DNA of 64,000 bases from Pseudomonas sp. FEN (lineage in GTDB: Bacteria; Pseudomonadota; Gammaproteobacteria; Pseudomonadales; Pseudomonadaceae). The stretch lies in assembly GCF_904067045.1 (NCBI RefSeq), contig NZ_CAJFDC010000036.1, positions 1,070,001 to 1,134,000 of the forward strand. Reading direction: 5' to 3'. The translations under genes were made by a program, and so were the position numbers. The notes beneath the pieces are model-generated. The model did no database searches, was not told the origin of the DNA, and was given only the letters and a program-made list of their open reading frames with translations. Shown in pieces: positions 25,800 to 34,580 of this stretch. Every line of letters begins with the position of its first letter. Position 1 is the first letter of the stretch.

Positions 25800-26122
25800 A
25801 GACACTTTCTCACCAGGCTGCCTCTTAATCGAGGCAAATTTCTTTTCAATTCAACCACTTACCATCCACACCGAACGTACGCCGGCTTTGCAGGGGCAAA
25901 AGGGAGGTCATTGTACACACCGACACAGACGCCCACAAACTTAACGACGAACTGTCGAAAATTCATGTCGCATTTATGAAAGGTTTAAAGCGATATCTCG
26001 TGCTAGTCAAAACATTTTTGAGTTTTGACCGTGACGACTCAAAAACCACTGTGACGCAGACACCACAAGGCACGCGGCTTTGGAAGCAGCATGCCGTCGC
26101 GGAAATTTTGAGATGCCGGGAA
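25800..26122. other. gltB upstream region
   Basis: Stretch of about 320 AT-richer bases between gltB and the hairpin behind the SPOR gene. It holds a candidate promoter and overlapping inverted repeats (listed separately). No credible coding frame: those present lack ribosome sites or are shadows running in from gltB. Confidence 0.6.
25982..26044 (-). promoter_or_regulatory. Candidate gltB promoter with overlapping inverted repeats
   Basis: Read leftwards: TTGACT (26010-26005), 17 bases, TAAACC (25987-25982). The -35 overlaps a perfect inverted repeat GTCAAAAC-N8-GTTTTGAC (26006-26029), which overlaps a second, TTTTGAGT-N13-ACTCAAAA (26016-26044). This looks like an operator for a dimeric regulator such as Lrp, GltR or NtrC family; which one is not known. 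Confidence 0.45.
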
Positions 26123-26143
26123 GGCGGCCTGGATAAGGCCGCC
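26123..26143 (-). terminator. Hairpin after the SPOR/ATPase gene
   Basis: Perfect 8-bp arms GGCGGCCT / AGGCCGCC with a 5-base loop, 6 bases past the stop codon. The minus-strand T-run behind it is poor, so termination may be partial. Confidence 0.5.
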
Positions 26144-26149
26144 GATTCT

Positions 26150-27733
26150 TCAGCGAGTTGTAGCCAGGTCCTGTTGGACGCTGGCGACAGTACGAGGCCA
26201 AGGTTTACCAGCCTGAACCTTCGCTGGCAAGGCTTTGATGGCGCTGACGGCCGCATCGCGACTGCCGAAACTGCCGTAGGTGATCACGTAAAGCGGCTTG
26301 CCGTTGAGCACTTTCTTGAAATAACGGTACTCGCCGCCCTGCTCCTTGACGAAATTCTGCGCGGTGGTCTCGGAACTGGTGCCGAGGATCTGGACCACGT
26401 AGTTGCCCGGCGCCTGAGCGCTATACCAGCTGTGGCCGGTCGCGGCGGCCTTGGCCACCACCGCCGGTTTCTCGACAGCTTTCTCCGGCGCCTTGGCGAC
26501 CGGCTTGGGTACTGGAACCGGCGTCTGGGCCGGTTTGGCGGTGGCCACCTGGGCCGGCACCGGCTTGGTCACCGGAGTCGGGGTCGGCCCCGCTGGTACG
26601 CCGACGGGCGGCGCGGTGGTGGTGACGGTCGGCGGCTTGGCCGGACCACCGTCAACCGGCGGCGCGATGCCATCATCGCCTTCAATACCGCCGCCAGCCG
26701 CTTCCGCCAGCGGACCGCGCATGACCGGCTGCGACTGCCCGACCAACGGTAACGGCATCGGTTGTGAATTACCGGCGAATTCCACCGTCGGGTTACCCGA
26801 GGCGTTCGGCTTGGGCGTCTGCCCCAGGGGCAGTTGGGCCTGCTCGCTGGCGGTTGTACCCGCCGTGGACGGAGCCTTGTTGCGACCCGGGATCATCCAG
26901 GCCGCCGCGACGGCGACCACTACCACGGCGGACAACGCCAATACCTGCTTCTTAGGCATCTTGAACCCCATACTTGGACGCTTCACCGCGGAGCGGCTGG
27001 CGATCATGGCTTCGATCATGGCGTCACGGGCGACCTGGTTGATGTTGCCAGGCCAACCCTCGGCGCTTTCGTGAATCTCAGTGATCTGCTCAGCGGAAAA
27101 AAGTTCGATTCCCTGGCCCGCGCCATCAAGACGTTGTGCCAGGTATTCGCGTGTTTCTTCTTCGGTGTAGGGCTGCAATTCGATCACATGGAAGCGTTCT
27201 TCCTCCGCCCCGTGCTGCTCCAGCGCCGCGATCAGCGACGACTCACCGAACAGGAACACATGGGGGCGCCCCTCTGGCGCGCCGGCCGCCAGGGCCAGCA
27301 GGGCCTCGACAGCGGAGTCATCGAGTTGCTCGGCATCGTCCACCAGCAGGTAGACCTCCTGGCCGGTCAGCGCCAGTTGCACCACCTGCGCAAGGATCTC
27401 GCGAATATCGGCCTGGGCGACATTCAGCGCCTGGGCGATCTGGCGCAGGACGCCCGCGGCATCACCGGCACCGCGCGCCGAAACCACCACGCTTTGCACC
27501 GACTGCTTGTTGGTACTCGCCACCAGCGCCTGGCGCAGCAGCGTCTTGCCACTGCCCTGCGGGCCCGTGACCACCAGCAGCAACTGACTGTAGCGCGCCA
27601 GATGGTGCAATTGCCCGAGCACCGGCTTGCGCTGGGCGGGGAAGAATTTGAAGCCAGGCACCCGGGGAGCGAAAGGGTCGTGACTTAACTGGTAATGGCC
27701 GAGGAAAGCCTCGTCGGCATGCAAACTGGTCAT
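26150..27733 (-). CDS. Inner-membrane AAA ATPase with C-terminal SPOR domain (DamX-like)
   Basis: 527 residues. The first 250 are an ExeA-like AAA module: FKFFPAQRKPVLGQL, Walker A GPQGSGKT (57-64), Walker B-like VYLLVDDAEQL. A membrane span lies around residues 270-286 (VLALSAVVVVAVAAAWMI), then a Pro/Ala/Lys-rich periplasmic linker of about 130 residues and a C-terminal SPOR domain (YVVQILGTSSETTAQNFV ... YFKKVLNGKPLYVITYGSF), which binds denuded glycan strands at the division septum. It lies in the aroKB-gltBD run where other gammaproteobacteria carry damX, 10 bases behind aroB. Likely role: ATP-dependent envelope or division protein; the ATPase partner is unknown. Start: AGGAT before the ATG at 27733. 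Confidence 0.85.
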   Translation of the reverse strand: MTSLHADEAFLGHYQLSHDPFAPRVPGFKFFPAQRKPVLGQLHHLARYSQLLLVVTGPQGSGKTLLRQALVASTNKQSVQSVVVSARGAGDAAGVLRQIAQALNVAQADIREILAQVVQLALTGQEVYLLVDDAEQLDDSAVEALLALAAGAPEGRPHVFLFGESSLIAALEQHGAEEERFHVIELQPYTEEETREYLAQRLDGAGQGIELFSAEQITEIHESAEGWPGNINQVARDAMIEAMIASRSAVKRPSMGFKMPKKQVLALSAVVVVAVAAAWMIPGRNKAPSTAGTTASEQAQLPLGQTPKPNASGNPTVEFAGNSQPMPLPLVGQSQPVMRGPLAEAAGGGIEGDDGIAPPVDGGPAKPPTVTTTAPPVGVPAGPTPTPVTKPVPAQVATAKPAQTPVPVPKPVAKAPEKAVEKPAVVAKAAATGHSWYSAQAPGNYVVQILGTSSETTAQNFVKEQGGEYRYFKKVLNGKPLYVITYGSFGSRDAAVSAIKALPAKVQAGKPWPRTVASVQQDLATTR

Positions 27734-27743
27734 CGGAATCCTA

Positions 27744-28844
27744 TCAACCTTTAAGCTGAGCCAGAGCGCGGTAGTCCGCCCCCAGCGTGGCCTGTAGAAC
27801 TTCTTTCGGATAATCGTCGGTCACCACGGCTTCGCCCATTCGGCGCAACAGCACCAGGCGCAGGCGACCGTCGATCACTTTCTTGTCAATTGCCATGTGT
27901 TCGAGAAAATCGGCGGCGGTCATTTCCTCCGGCGGAATGACCGGCAAGCCGGCACGCTGGAACAGACGGATGCCGCGATCGCGTTCCTCGGCGCTGATCC
28001 AGCCCAGTCGCGTGGACATCTCCAGCGCCATCACCGTCCCCGCCGCCACGGCTTCACCGTGCAGCCAGACACCATAGCCCATGTGAGTCTCGATGGCGTG
28101 GCCGAAAGTGTGCCCGAGGTTGAGCGTGGCGCGCACGCCGGACTCGCGCTCGTCGGCACCGACCACGGCGGCCTTGGCCGCGCAGGAACGCTCGATGGCG
28201 ACGGTCAGGACGCCCTGGTCCAGGGCACGCAACTGGTCGACATGCTCTTCCAGCCAGGTCAGGAACGGCTCGTCGCAGATCAGGCCGTACTTGATCACTT
28301 CCGCCAGGCCCGCCGACAGCTCGCGCGGCGGCAGGGTGTTCAGGGTCGTGGTATCGATCAGCACCACATTGGGCTGATAGAAGGCCCCGACCATGTTCTT
28401 GCCCAGCGGGTGATTGATACCGGTCTTGCCGCCCACCGACGAATCGACCTGGGACAACAAGGTGGTCGGCACCTGGATGAAGTCCACGCCGCGCTGGTAG
28501 CAGGCCGCCGCGAAACCGGCCATGTCGCCGATCACCCCGCCGCCCAGGGCGATCACGGTGGTACGGCGGTCATGGCGCGCCGTCAGCAGGCCGTCGAAGA
28601 TCAGTTGCAGGGTTTCCCAGGTCTTGAAGGCCTCGCCATCGGGCAACACCACCGAGATCACGGAATAGGCCGACAGACTGCGGGTCAGGCGCTCGAGGTA
28701 GAGCGGAGCGACAGTATCATTGGAGATAATGGCAACCTGCCGCCCGGCAATGTGCGGCGTCAGCAGTCCGGGCTGGTCCAGCAGCCCTTCGCCAATGTGA
28801 ATCGGATAGCTGCGCTCGCCTAGATCGACCTTAAGTGTCTGCAT
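27744..28844 (-). CDS. aroB: 3-dehydroquinate synthase
   Basis: 366-residue NAD- and metal-dependent cytoplasmic enzyme, second step of the shikimate pathway (DAHP to 3-dehydroquinate). Motifs: LPDGEAFKTW (substrate site), ALGGGVIGDMAGFAA (NAD/phosphate loop), QVPTTLLSQVDSSVGGKTGINHP (active-site lysines), ELSAGLAEVIKYG and the metal ligands Glu, His, His in the last, with NLGHTFGHAIE. Length is typical. It lies 149 bases after aroK; that gap holds a perfect 15-base palindrome (ATGGCTT-T-AAGCCAT, 28927-28941) of unknown role. Confidence 0.97.
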   Translation of the reverse strand: MQTLKVDLGERSYPIHIGEGLLDQPGLLTPHIAGRQVAIISNDTVAPLYLERLTRSLSAYSVISVVLPDGEAFKTWETLQLIFDGLLTARHDRRTTVIALGGGVIGDMAGFAAACYQRGVDFIQVPTTLLSQVDSSVGGKTGINHPLGKNMVGAFYQPNVVLIDTTTLNTLPPRELSAGLAEVIKYGLICDEPFLTWLEEHVDQLRALDQGVLTVAIERSCAAKAAVVGADERESGVRATLNLGHTFGHAIETHMGYGVWLHGEAVAAGTVMALEMSTRLGWISAEERDRGIRLFQRAGLPVIPPEEMTAADFLEHMAIDKKVIDGRLRLVLLRRMGEAVVTDDYPKEVLQATLGADYRALAQLKG

Positions 28845-28993
28845 GTGTCCCCACAGTGAAGATGGACGCGGGCGTCCAGTCTCAGGATTAACGATTGTCG
28901 GCGGCGCCTGGTATTGACGCGGCCCGATGGCTTTAAGCCATGACCGACACCGAGCATGGCGGTTGTCGAGGATAGCGCATTTCCTCCCACGCT

Positions 28994-29512
28994 TTAACGG
29001 GGAGGCAGCTGCTGCAAGCGTTCAAGGATGTCCAGCACCACCATGCGCGGCGGCCGCTCATCGGTTTCCACCACCAGATCAGCGATTTCCCGATAAAGCG
29101 GATCACGGATCGCCAACAGGTCGCGCAGGGTCTTGGCCGGGTCGGCGGTACGCAGCAACGGTCGATTGCGATCGCGCGCCGTGCGCCCTACCTGTTGCTC
29201 CACCGAAGCGTGCAGGTAGACCACCCGGCCACCGGCATGCAGGGCCTGGCGGTTTTCGTCGCGCATGACCGCGCCGCCGCCGGTGGCCAAGACCACACCG
29301 TCAGACGCGCACAGTTCGGCAATCATCGCCTGTTCACGGTCGCGAAAGCCCGGTTCGCCTTCCTTGTCGAAGATCCACGGAATATTCGCGCCACTACGCA
29401 ATTCAATTTCCTTGTCGGAATCTTTGAATGGCAGGCGCAGCTCTTTGGCCAGCAAACGGCCTATGGTGCTCTTTCCAGCCCCCATAGGTCCTACAAGAAT
29501 TAAATTTCGCAC
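28994..29512 (-). CDS. aroK: Shikimate kinase
   Basis: 172-residue cytoplasmic kinase, fifth step of the shikimate pathway (shikimate to shikimate 3-phosphate). Walker A GPMGAGKST (residues 8-16), shikimate-binding DSDKEIE and GFRDRE, LATGGGAVMR and the lid arginine region GRTARDRNRPLL. GTG start at 29512, four bases after the pilQ stop and without a strong ribosome site of its own, so translation probably depends on coupling to pilQ, as in other Pseudomonas. Confidence 0.95.
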   Translation of the reverse strand: MRNLILVGPMGAGKSTIGRLLAKELRLPFKDSDKEIELRSGANIPWIFDKEGEPGFRDREQAMIAELCASDGVVLATGGGAVMRDENRQALHAGGRVVYLHASVEQQVGRTARDRNRPLLRTADPAKTLRDLLAIRDPLYREIADLVVETDERPPRMVVLDILERLQQLPPR

Positions 29513-29516
29513 AGAA

Positions 29517-31583
29517 TCAACGACTCACAGCAATCGCCTGGTTATTCATGATACGCGGAGTCAGGAATACCAGCAGCTCGGTTTTTGATTCCGAGACGAT
29601 ATCTCGACGAAAGAGGCGGCCAACATACGGCACATCACCGAGAAATGGCACCTTCTCTTCGGTTTTGCTCTGAGTATTGGAAAATACGCCGCCGATCACC
29701 ACGGTTTCGCCGTCGTTGACCAGGACCTTGGCGTTGACCTGGTTTTTCTTGATCGGTGGAACGTTGTTCAGCACGTTCTGGTAGTCCGGCTCATCCTTGG
29801 TCACCTTCACTTCCATGATGATCCGGTTGTCCGGGGTGATCTGCGGGGTCACTTCCAGGGACAGCGAGGCTTCCTTGAAAGACACCGAGGTCGCGCCACT
29901 GGAGCTGGACTCCTGGTACGGGATCTCGGTGCCCTTTAGGATCTTGGCGGTTTCCTTGTCGGAAGTGACCACCTTGGGCTGGGAAACCACTTCGCCGTTG
30001 CCGGTTTTTTCCATGGCACTGAGCTCCAGGTCCAGGGTCGTGTTGTTGGTCACGAAGCCGATGCCGATGCCGGACGTGGCGGAGGTTGCCCCCAGGTCGA
30101 CGAAGGGCTTGCTGGTGCTCTGGCCAGTCGAACTGGAGAGGGTCTTCGATCCCCCTGAAGTACTCCAGTTGCCGCCCTTGAGACTGCCGCCCCAACGGGC
30201 GCCGAGCTGTTTGTCATAACCCACGGTGGCTTCGACGATACGTGCCTCGATCATCACCTGGCGTACCGGAATGTCCAGCTGGGCGACGATACGCCGCAAC
30301 TCGTCGAGGCGGTCCTGGGTCTGGTAGGCGATGATGTTGTTGGTGCGATCATCCACGGTGATCGAGCCTCGCTCGTCGGCCTTGGACTCGGCACTGGTCA
30401 CCGACTGGAACAATTTGGCGATATCCGCCGCTTTCGCGTAGTTGACCTGCAACAGCTCGCGGCGCAACGGCGCCAGTTCAGCGATCTGTTTCTGCGACTC
30501 CAACTCCTGGCGCTCACGGGCGGCAATCTCGTCCGCCGGGGCCACCAGCAACACGTTGCCGATCTTGCGCTTGTCCAGCCCCTTGGTTTTCAACACCAGG
30601 TCCAGCGCCTGGTCCCAGGGCACATTCTGCAAGCGCAAGGTGATGCCGCCCTGCACCGTGTCACTGGCCACCAGGTTGAGATTGGTGAAGTCGGCGATCA
30701 GTTGCAGCACCGAACGCACGTCGATGTCCTGGAAGTTCAGCGAAAGCTTTTCGCCGGTATAGACGAAACGTTCAGCGTTGCGCCGCTGCAGGTCATCGAC
30801 GGTGAGCGCTCGCACGCTGATGGTCAGCTTGTTGTCGGTCTGGTAGGTCGAGTAATCGAAGGCGCCGCTGGGCTCGATGGAAATGCTTGCCTTGTCGGCG
30901 ACGGCGCTGGCGTTGACGAACTGCACCGGCGTGGCGAAATCCTTCACGTCCAGGCGAACCCGCAGCGGGTCGGGCAACTGGGTCTTGGCGAAGTCCACGT
31001 TGATCTTGCCACCATGCTCCTGGATATCCGGGCTGATGGACGGGTCGGACAGCTCGATGACCACATTGCCTTCACCCTGCTCACCACGCTGGAAGTCGAC
31101 ATTTCGGATCACCCTGCCCACCGCCGCATAGGGCTTGGCCGCCGTCCGCGCGGGCAGCGCCACCGCCGCCCGGGCCGGGGTTGGGGCCGGGGCTCGCGGC
31201 GCCCCAGCCTGTCCAACCACCACGAACAGGTTGCTCCCCTCGATACGCGTGCTGTACGGCACCAGCTTGGTCAGGTTGATGATCAGTCGCGTGCGATCCT
31301 TGGCCTCGACCACGGTCACGCTACGCGCATTGCCCACGCCCAGGTCCCGGGTCTTGTTGGTCAACTGGCTGGAGACACCGCTCAGGTCCAGGGCGATACG
31401 CGCCGGCTGGTCGGTGGTATAGCCGTGGGGCGCGGCGGGTGGACTGTCGAAGCCGAGCTTCAGCTCCACCCGATCCCCGGGTAAAGCCGCCACATCCAGG
31501 GTCTTCAGGTTGGCCGCCAACACCATCGGCGACAGCAGCGCTATCCATAGCGAAATGCCGAGGGATGAAATGATCCTGTTCAT
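29517..31583 (-). CDS. pilQ: Type IV pilus secretin PilQ
   Basis: 688-residue outer-membrane secretin through which type IV pili extend. A signal peptide (MNRIISSLGISLWIALLSPMVLA) is followed by two AMIN domains that bind peptidoglycan (about 30-130 and 155-260), N0 and N1 domains (VYTGEKLSLNFQDIDVRSV) and the secretin core (EVVSQPKVVTSDKETAKIL; KNQVNAKVLVNDGETVVIGG; VPFLGDVPYVGRLFR). The start is ATG at 31583 with GGAA upstream; GTG at 31595 would add four residues before the signal. Last gene of pilMNOPQ. Confidence 0.97.
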   Translation of the reverse strand: MNRIISSLGISLWIALLSPMVLAANLKTLDVAALPGDRVELKLGFDSPPAAPHGYTTDQPARIALDLSGVSSQLTNKTRDLGVGNARSVTVVEAKDRTRLIINLTKLVPYSTRIEGSNLFVVVGQAGAPRAPAPTPARAAVALPARTAAKPYAAVGRVIRNVDFQRGEQGEGNVVIELSDPSISPDIQEHGGKINVDFAKTQLPDPLRVRLDVKDFATPVQFVNASAVADKASISIEPSGAFDYSTYQTDNKLTISVRALTVDDLQRRNAERFVYTGEKLSLNFQDIDVRSVLQLIADFTNLNLVASDTVQGGITLRLQNVPWDQALDLVLKTKGLDKRKIGNVLLVAPADEIAARERQELESQKQIAELAPLRRELLQVNYAKAADIAKLFQSVTSAESKADERGSITVDDRTNNIIAYQTQDRLDELRRIVAQLDIPVRQVMIEARIVEATVGYDKQLGARWGGSLKGGNWSTSGGSKTLSSSTGQSTSKPFVDLGATSATSGIGIGFVTNNTTLDLELSAMEKTGNGEVVSQPKVVTSDKETAKILKGTEIPYQESSSSGATSVSFKEASLSLEVTPQITPDNRIIMEVKVTKDEPDYQNVLNNVPPIKKNQVNAKVLVNDGETVVIGGVFSNTQSKTEEKVPFLGDVPYVGRLFRRDIVSESKTELLVFLTPRIMNNQAIAVSR

Positions 31584-31594
31584 ATCGAATTCCA

Positions 31595-32122
31595 CTATGA
31601 GTGCTCTTTCAAAGGGATGGTGCGCGGTCGTTCCAGCCAGGTGCCTTCGCCGTCCGGAACGATCTCGATCACCTCGACCTGGGAGTCGGTAATGGCGACG
31701 ATACGGCCATCGTTGCGCCCCAGGTAGTCGCCCACTTTCAATCGATGGACGCCACCGGCGCCGCGCAGCAAGGCAAAGGTGCCGCTGGCATTGGATAGCG
31801 TGCCGACCATCTCGAATTGCTCGATGTTGAAGCCCTCGAGGAACTGCTTGGTCCGATTCGGATCAGGCTTGACCTCGTGGGAGCTTTTCTGACGATTGAC
31901 CAGGTCGACCTTCATCGGCGGCTGGAACGGACTGCGCAACCCGGCGGCACCGTAGGTAAACATCTCGAAGGCGCGAAACTTCGGCGTCGGTTCGATATTG
32001 CCCGCCGGACGCGCCCGCACCTCCTTCATGTAGGCATCCAGGTCACTGAAGTCATTGCCGTTGCCACAACCGGCCAGCAGCAGCGCCGACAGGGCCAGAC
32101 AAATCGCTTGCCAGCGGCTCAT
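31595..32122 (-). CDS. pilP: Type IV pilus lipoprotein PilP
   Basis: 175-residue inner-membrane lipoprotein that bridges the PilN/PilO platform to PilQ. Lipobox LLAGCG with lipidated Cys19, a flexible linker (KVDLVNRQKSSHEVKP) and the C-terminal beta-sandwich domain that binds the PilQ N0 domain (FNIEQFEMVGTLSNASGTFALL; VHRLKVGDYLGRNDGRI). The start overlaps the pilO stop as ATGA. Confidence 0.95.
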   Translation of the reverse strand: MSRWQAICLALSALLLAGCGNGNDFSDLDAYMKEVRARPAGNIEPTPKFRAFEMFTYGAAGLRSPFQPPMKVDLVNRQKSSHEVKPDPNRTKQFLEGFNIEQFEMVGTLSNASGTFALLRGAGGVHRLKVGDYLGRNDGRIVAITDSQVEVIEIVPDGEGTWLERPRTIPLKEHS

Positions 32123-32748
32123 TTGCGTAGCCCCTTGTCGTTGTAGCGATAGGTCTTGGCCAGGATGCTCATGCGCAGCTTGTTGCCGCCGGCTGGCGAC
32201 GAAGCGATCGGCTTGATCTCGAAATCATGCAGGGTCACGATCCGTGGCAGGGCGGCCACGCCGCTGACGAAGGTGGCCAGGTCGTGATAGGCGCCGGTAA
32301 CGGTAATCTGGATCGGCAGCTCGATATAGAACTGCTGCGTGACTTCGGGCAAGAGTTTGATCTCCTCGAACTCCAGCCCGCTGCCCAGTCCGGTGCGCGT
32401 GATGTCTTCCAGCAGCCCCGGCACCTCGGTGTCGCTTGGCAACTGTTTGAGCAGGGTACCGAACGTTTCTTCCATATCCTGCATCTGCCGGGTATAGGCC
32501 TCGAGGTTGGCGGCCAGGTGCGCCTTGGTGGCGAACTGTTCCTTGAGGGTCACTTCCGTCGCGCGCTGCCGGTCCAGTTGATCGGTCAGGTCCTTGATGT
32601 AGAAGTTGTAGCCAAGGGCCAGCACCAGGATCGCCGTCAGTATGCCGCTCGCCGCCTTGACCGCTACCGGCCAGGAGCCGATGTTCTGCATATCGAGGTC
32701 GGCAAGGTCGATCTTGCGCAGGCTGTCCATCCAGGCGGAAACGTTCAT
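32119..32748 (-). CDS. pilO: Type IV pilus alignment protein PilO
   Basis: 209-residue bitopic inner-membrane protein; a span at about 29-48 (AASGILTAILVLALGYNFYI), a periplasmic coiled coil (about 55-100) and a ferredoxin-like domain that heterodimerises with PilN. ATG at 32748 overlaps the pilN stop; upstream open frame of 40 residues lacks a coding character and is rejected. It helps align the inner-membrane platform with PilQ. Confidence 0.95.
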   Translation of the reverse strand: MNVSAWMDSLRKIDLADLDMQNIGSWPVAVKAASGILTAILVLALGYNFYIKDLTDQLDRQRATEVTLKEQFATKAHLAANLEAYTRQMQDMEETFGTLLKQLPSDTEVPGLLEDITRTGLGSGLEFEEIKLLPEVTQQFYIELPIQITVTGAYHDLATFVSGVAALPRIVTLHDFEIKPIASSPAGGNKLRMSILAKTYRYNDKGLRK

Positions 32749-33311
32749 TTGCTCGCCTCCCCGGTTTTTGGCTGGGTCTGGCGCACGCTCAGTTGGAAGG
32801 TGTTGGCCTGGTCCACCGTACCGGCGGTGGTCGCCTTGACCTCGGTCAGCGTCGGTCCGGTGAGCCAATCGGAGGCATCGAGATTACGCATCAGGTCCGA
32901 AACCCGGTTGTTGGACTCGGCCGCGCCGGTGATCGCGATGGTCTTGTCAGTCATCTTCACTGCGGTGAAATACACGCCGTCCGGCAGGGTCCGGACCAGT
33001 TGATCGAAGATCCGCCCACTGATGGAACGGTTGCCCTGCAGGTCCTGGATGATCTTCATGCGCTCGATCAGTTGCTGGCGACGCGCCTTGAGTTCGCCAA
33101 TCTGCTTGATCCGGCTGTCGAGCTGGGCGATTTCCTTGCTCATGTAGGCATTGCGGGCGACCTGCCGGTCGACGGCGCCACTGAAGTACTGGTCCGTCAG
33201 CAGGACCACGCCAACCGCCGCCACCAGCACCGCGACCAGGGCTGTCAGGAAACGTTTGCGCCGCTCTTCGCGCAGTTGTTCGCGCCAGGGCAGAAGGTTG
33301 ATGCGCGCCAT
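32745..33311 (-). CDS. pilN: Type IV pilus alignment protein PilN
   Basis: 188-residue bitopic protein. The cytoplasmic N-terminus ARINLLPWREQLREERR is the conserved peptide that docks in the PilM groove; the membrane span is at about 22-40 (FLTALVAVLVAAVGVVLLT), followed by a coiled coil and a ferredoxin-like periplasmic domain. It begins one base after the pilM stop and overlaps pilO. Confidence 0.96.
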   Translation of the reverse strand: MARINLLPWREQLREERRKRFLTALVAVLVAAVGVVLLTDQYFSGAVDRQVARNAYMSKEIAQLDSRIKQIGELKARRQQLIERMKIIQDLQGNRSISGRIFDQLVRTLPDGVYFTAVKMTDKTIAITGAAESNNRVSDLMRNLDASDWLTGPTLTEVKATTAGTVDQANTFQLSVRQTQPKTGEASK

Positions 33312-33312
33312 A

Positions 33313-34377
33313 TCAGTCGAAACTCCTCAAGGCCAGACCGCAGGCGATCATCAGGGCCGGCGCATCACTGGCCAGGGCCCCGGCGTTGACCTTGCTGCTC
33401 AAGGCCATGTCGGCGAAGGGGTTGGCCACCAGGGTCGGCGTACCGAGCCGCTGCTGGATCAGGTGATCGAGCCCGGCAATCGACGCCGTGCCGCCCGCGA
33501 GCAGGATGTAGTCGACATCGTTGTACTGCCCGGAGGCGAAGAAGAACTGCAAGGAACGGGACACCTGCTGGACCACGGCATCCTTGAACGGTTGCAGCAC
33601 CTCGGTGATGTAGTCGTCGGGCAGTCCGCCCTGCTTCTTCGCCAGGCCCGCCTCTTCATTGGAAAGGCCGTAGCGGCGCTGGATTTCCTCGGTAAGCTGG
33701 CGACCGCCGAACAATTGTTCACGGGTGTAGATGATCCGGCCGTTATGCAGGACGCTGAGGGTGGTCATGGTGGCACCGATGTCCACCACCGCCACCGTCA
33801 GTTTCTCGTGGTCGCTGGCCAGTTGCGCGGCCAGCAGGCCGAACGAGCGTTCCAGGGCGTAGGCCTCGACATCGACCACCTGGGCCTCGAGTCCGGCGAG
33901 CGCCAGGGCGGCCTCGCGAACCTCGACGTTTTCTTTCCGACAGGCGGCAAGCAGCACTTCGACACGCTCGGGGTTTCGCGCCGAATAGCCCTGGACCTCG
34001 AAGTCGATGGCCACTTCTTCCAGCGGATAGGGAATGTACTGGTCGGCCTCGATCTTCAGCTGGTTTTCCATTTCGTCATCGGAAAGCCCGGCGTCCATCT
34101 CGATAGTCTTGGTGATCACCGCGGAACCGGCCACCGCCACCGCCACCCCGCGCGTACTGGTCTTGGCCTTGAGCAGCACCCGCGCGAGGGCCTGCCCGAC
34201 GCCTTCGAGCTCGGCGATGTTCTTTTCCACCACGGCATTGGCCGGCAACGGCTCCACGGCGTAGGACTCGACTCGATAGCGATGACCGGAACGGCTCAAT
34301 TCGAGGAGTTTTACCGAGGTGGAACTGATGTCTATCCCCAGGAGCGAATGCGCTTTCTTGCCAAAGAGTCCAAGCAC
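33313..34377 (-). CDS. pilM: Type IV pilus actin-like protein PilM
   Basis: 354-residue cytoplasmic ATP-binding protein with an FtsA/actin-like fold that binds the PilN tail. Phosphate-1-like LLGIDISSTSVKLLEL near the start, VAVVDIGATMTTLSVL (phosphate 2) in the middle and ILLAGGTASIAGLDHLI (adenosine motif) near the end. GTG start at 34377 with AAAGGGAA upstream. First gene of pilMNOPQ and divergent from ponA, as in other Pseudomonas. Confidence 0.96.
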   Translation of the reverse strand: MLGLFGKKAHSLLGIDISSTSVKLLELSRSGHRYRVESYAVEPLPANAVVEKNIAELEGVGQALARVLLKAKTSTRGVAVAVAGSAVITKTIEMDAGLSDDEMENQLKIEADQYIPYPLEEVAIDFEVQGYSARNPERVEVLLAACRKENVEVREAALALAGLEAQVVDVEAYALERSFGLLAAQLASDHEKLTVAVVDIGATMTTLSVLHNGRIIYTREQLFGGRQLTEEIQRRYGLSNEEAGLAKKQGGLPDDYITEVLQPFKDAVVQQVSRSLQFFFASGQYNDVDYILLAGGTASIAGLDHLIQQRLGTPTLVANPFADMALSSKVNAGALASDAPALMIACGLALRSFD

Positions 34378-34414
34378 TACCGATTCCCTTTTACTATCCG
34401 CGACTTACGGACCC

Positions 34415-34420
34415 TTTATA
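34415..34420 (-). promoter_or_regulatory. Possible -10 of the pilMNOPQ promoter
   Basis: Reading leftwards, TGATTATAAA gives a TATAAA hexamer 38 bases before the pilM start, with a TG just upstream. The hexamer 17 bases further up (GACTGC) is a poor -35, so this rests on the -10 alone. Confidence 0.3.
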
Positions 34421-34458
34421 ATCAGGGGCATTTAATAGCAGTCTTGACATAAGCGCAA

Positions 34459-34488
34459 ATGACGCTAGCGCGCAAAAATGCTTATAAT
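34459..34488 (+). promoter_or_regulatory. Candidate ponA promoter
   Basis: ATGACG (34459-34464), 18 bases, TATAAT (34483-34488), a perfect -10, in the 203-base spacer between divergent pilM and ponA. It leaves a leader of about 85 bases before the TTG start. Confidence 0.55.
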
Positions 34489-34580
34489 GCCCAGCGTTTT
34501 TTTCCGAATCGCGGAACCCGCGCCTGCTGCGAATTTAGCCTGACGCCTAACTCATTCTTTTATCTGGAAATCCACAAGCC

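Noticed and set aside
21270..25979. Open frame of 1569 codons opposite gltB
   Set aside because: Mirror of a high-GC gene with strong third-position bias; its translation is rich in Q, H, R and G without domain signal, and gltB on the other strand is certain.
34444..34488. TTGACA (34444-34449) with TATAAT (34483-34488) as the ponA promoter
   Set aside because: Both hexamers are perfect but lie 33 bases apart, too far for one promoter; the -10 was paired with ATGACG instead.
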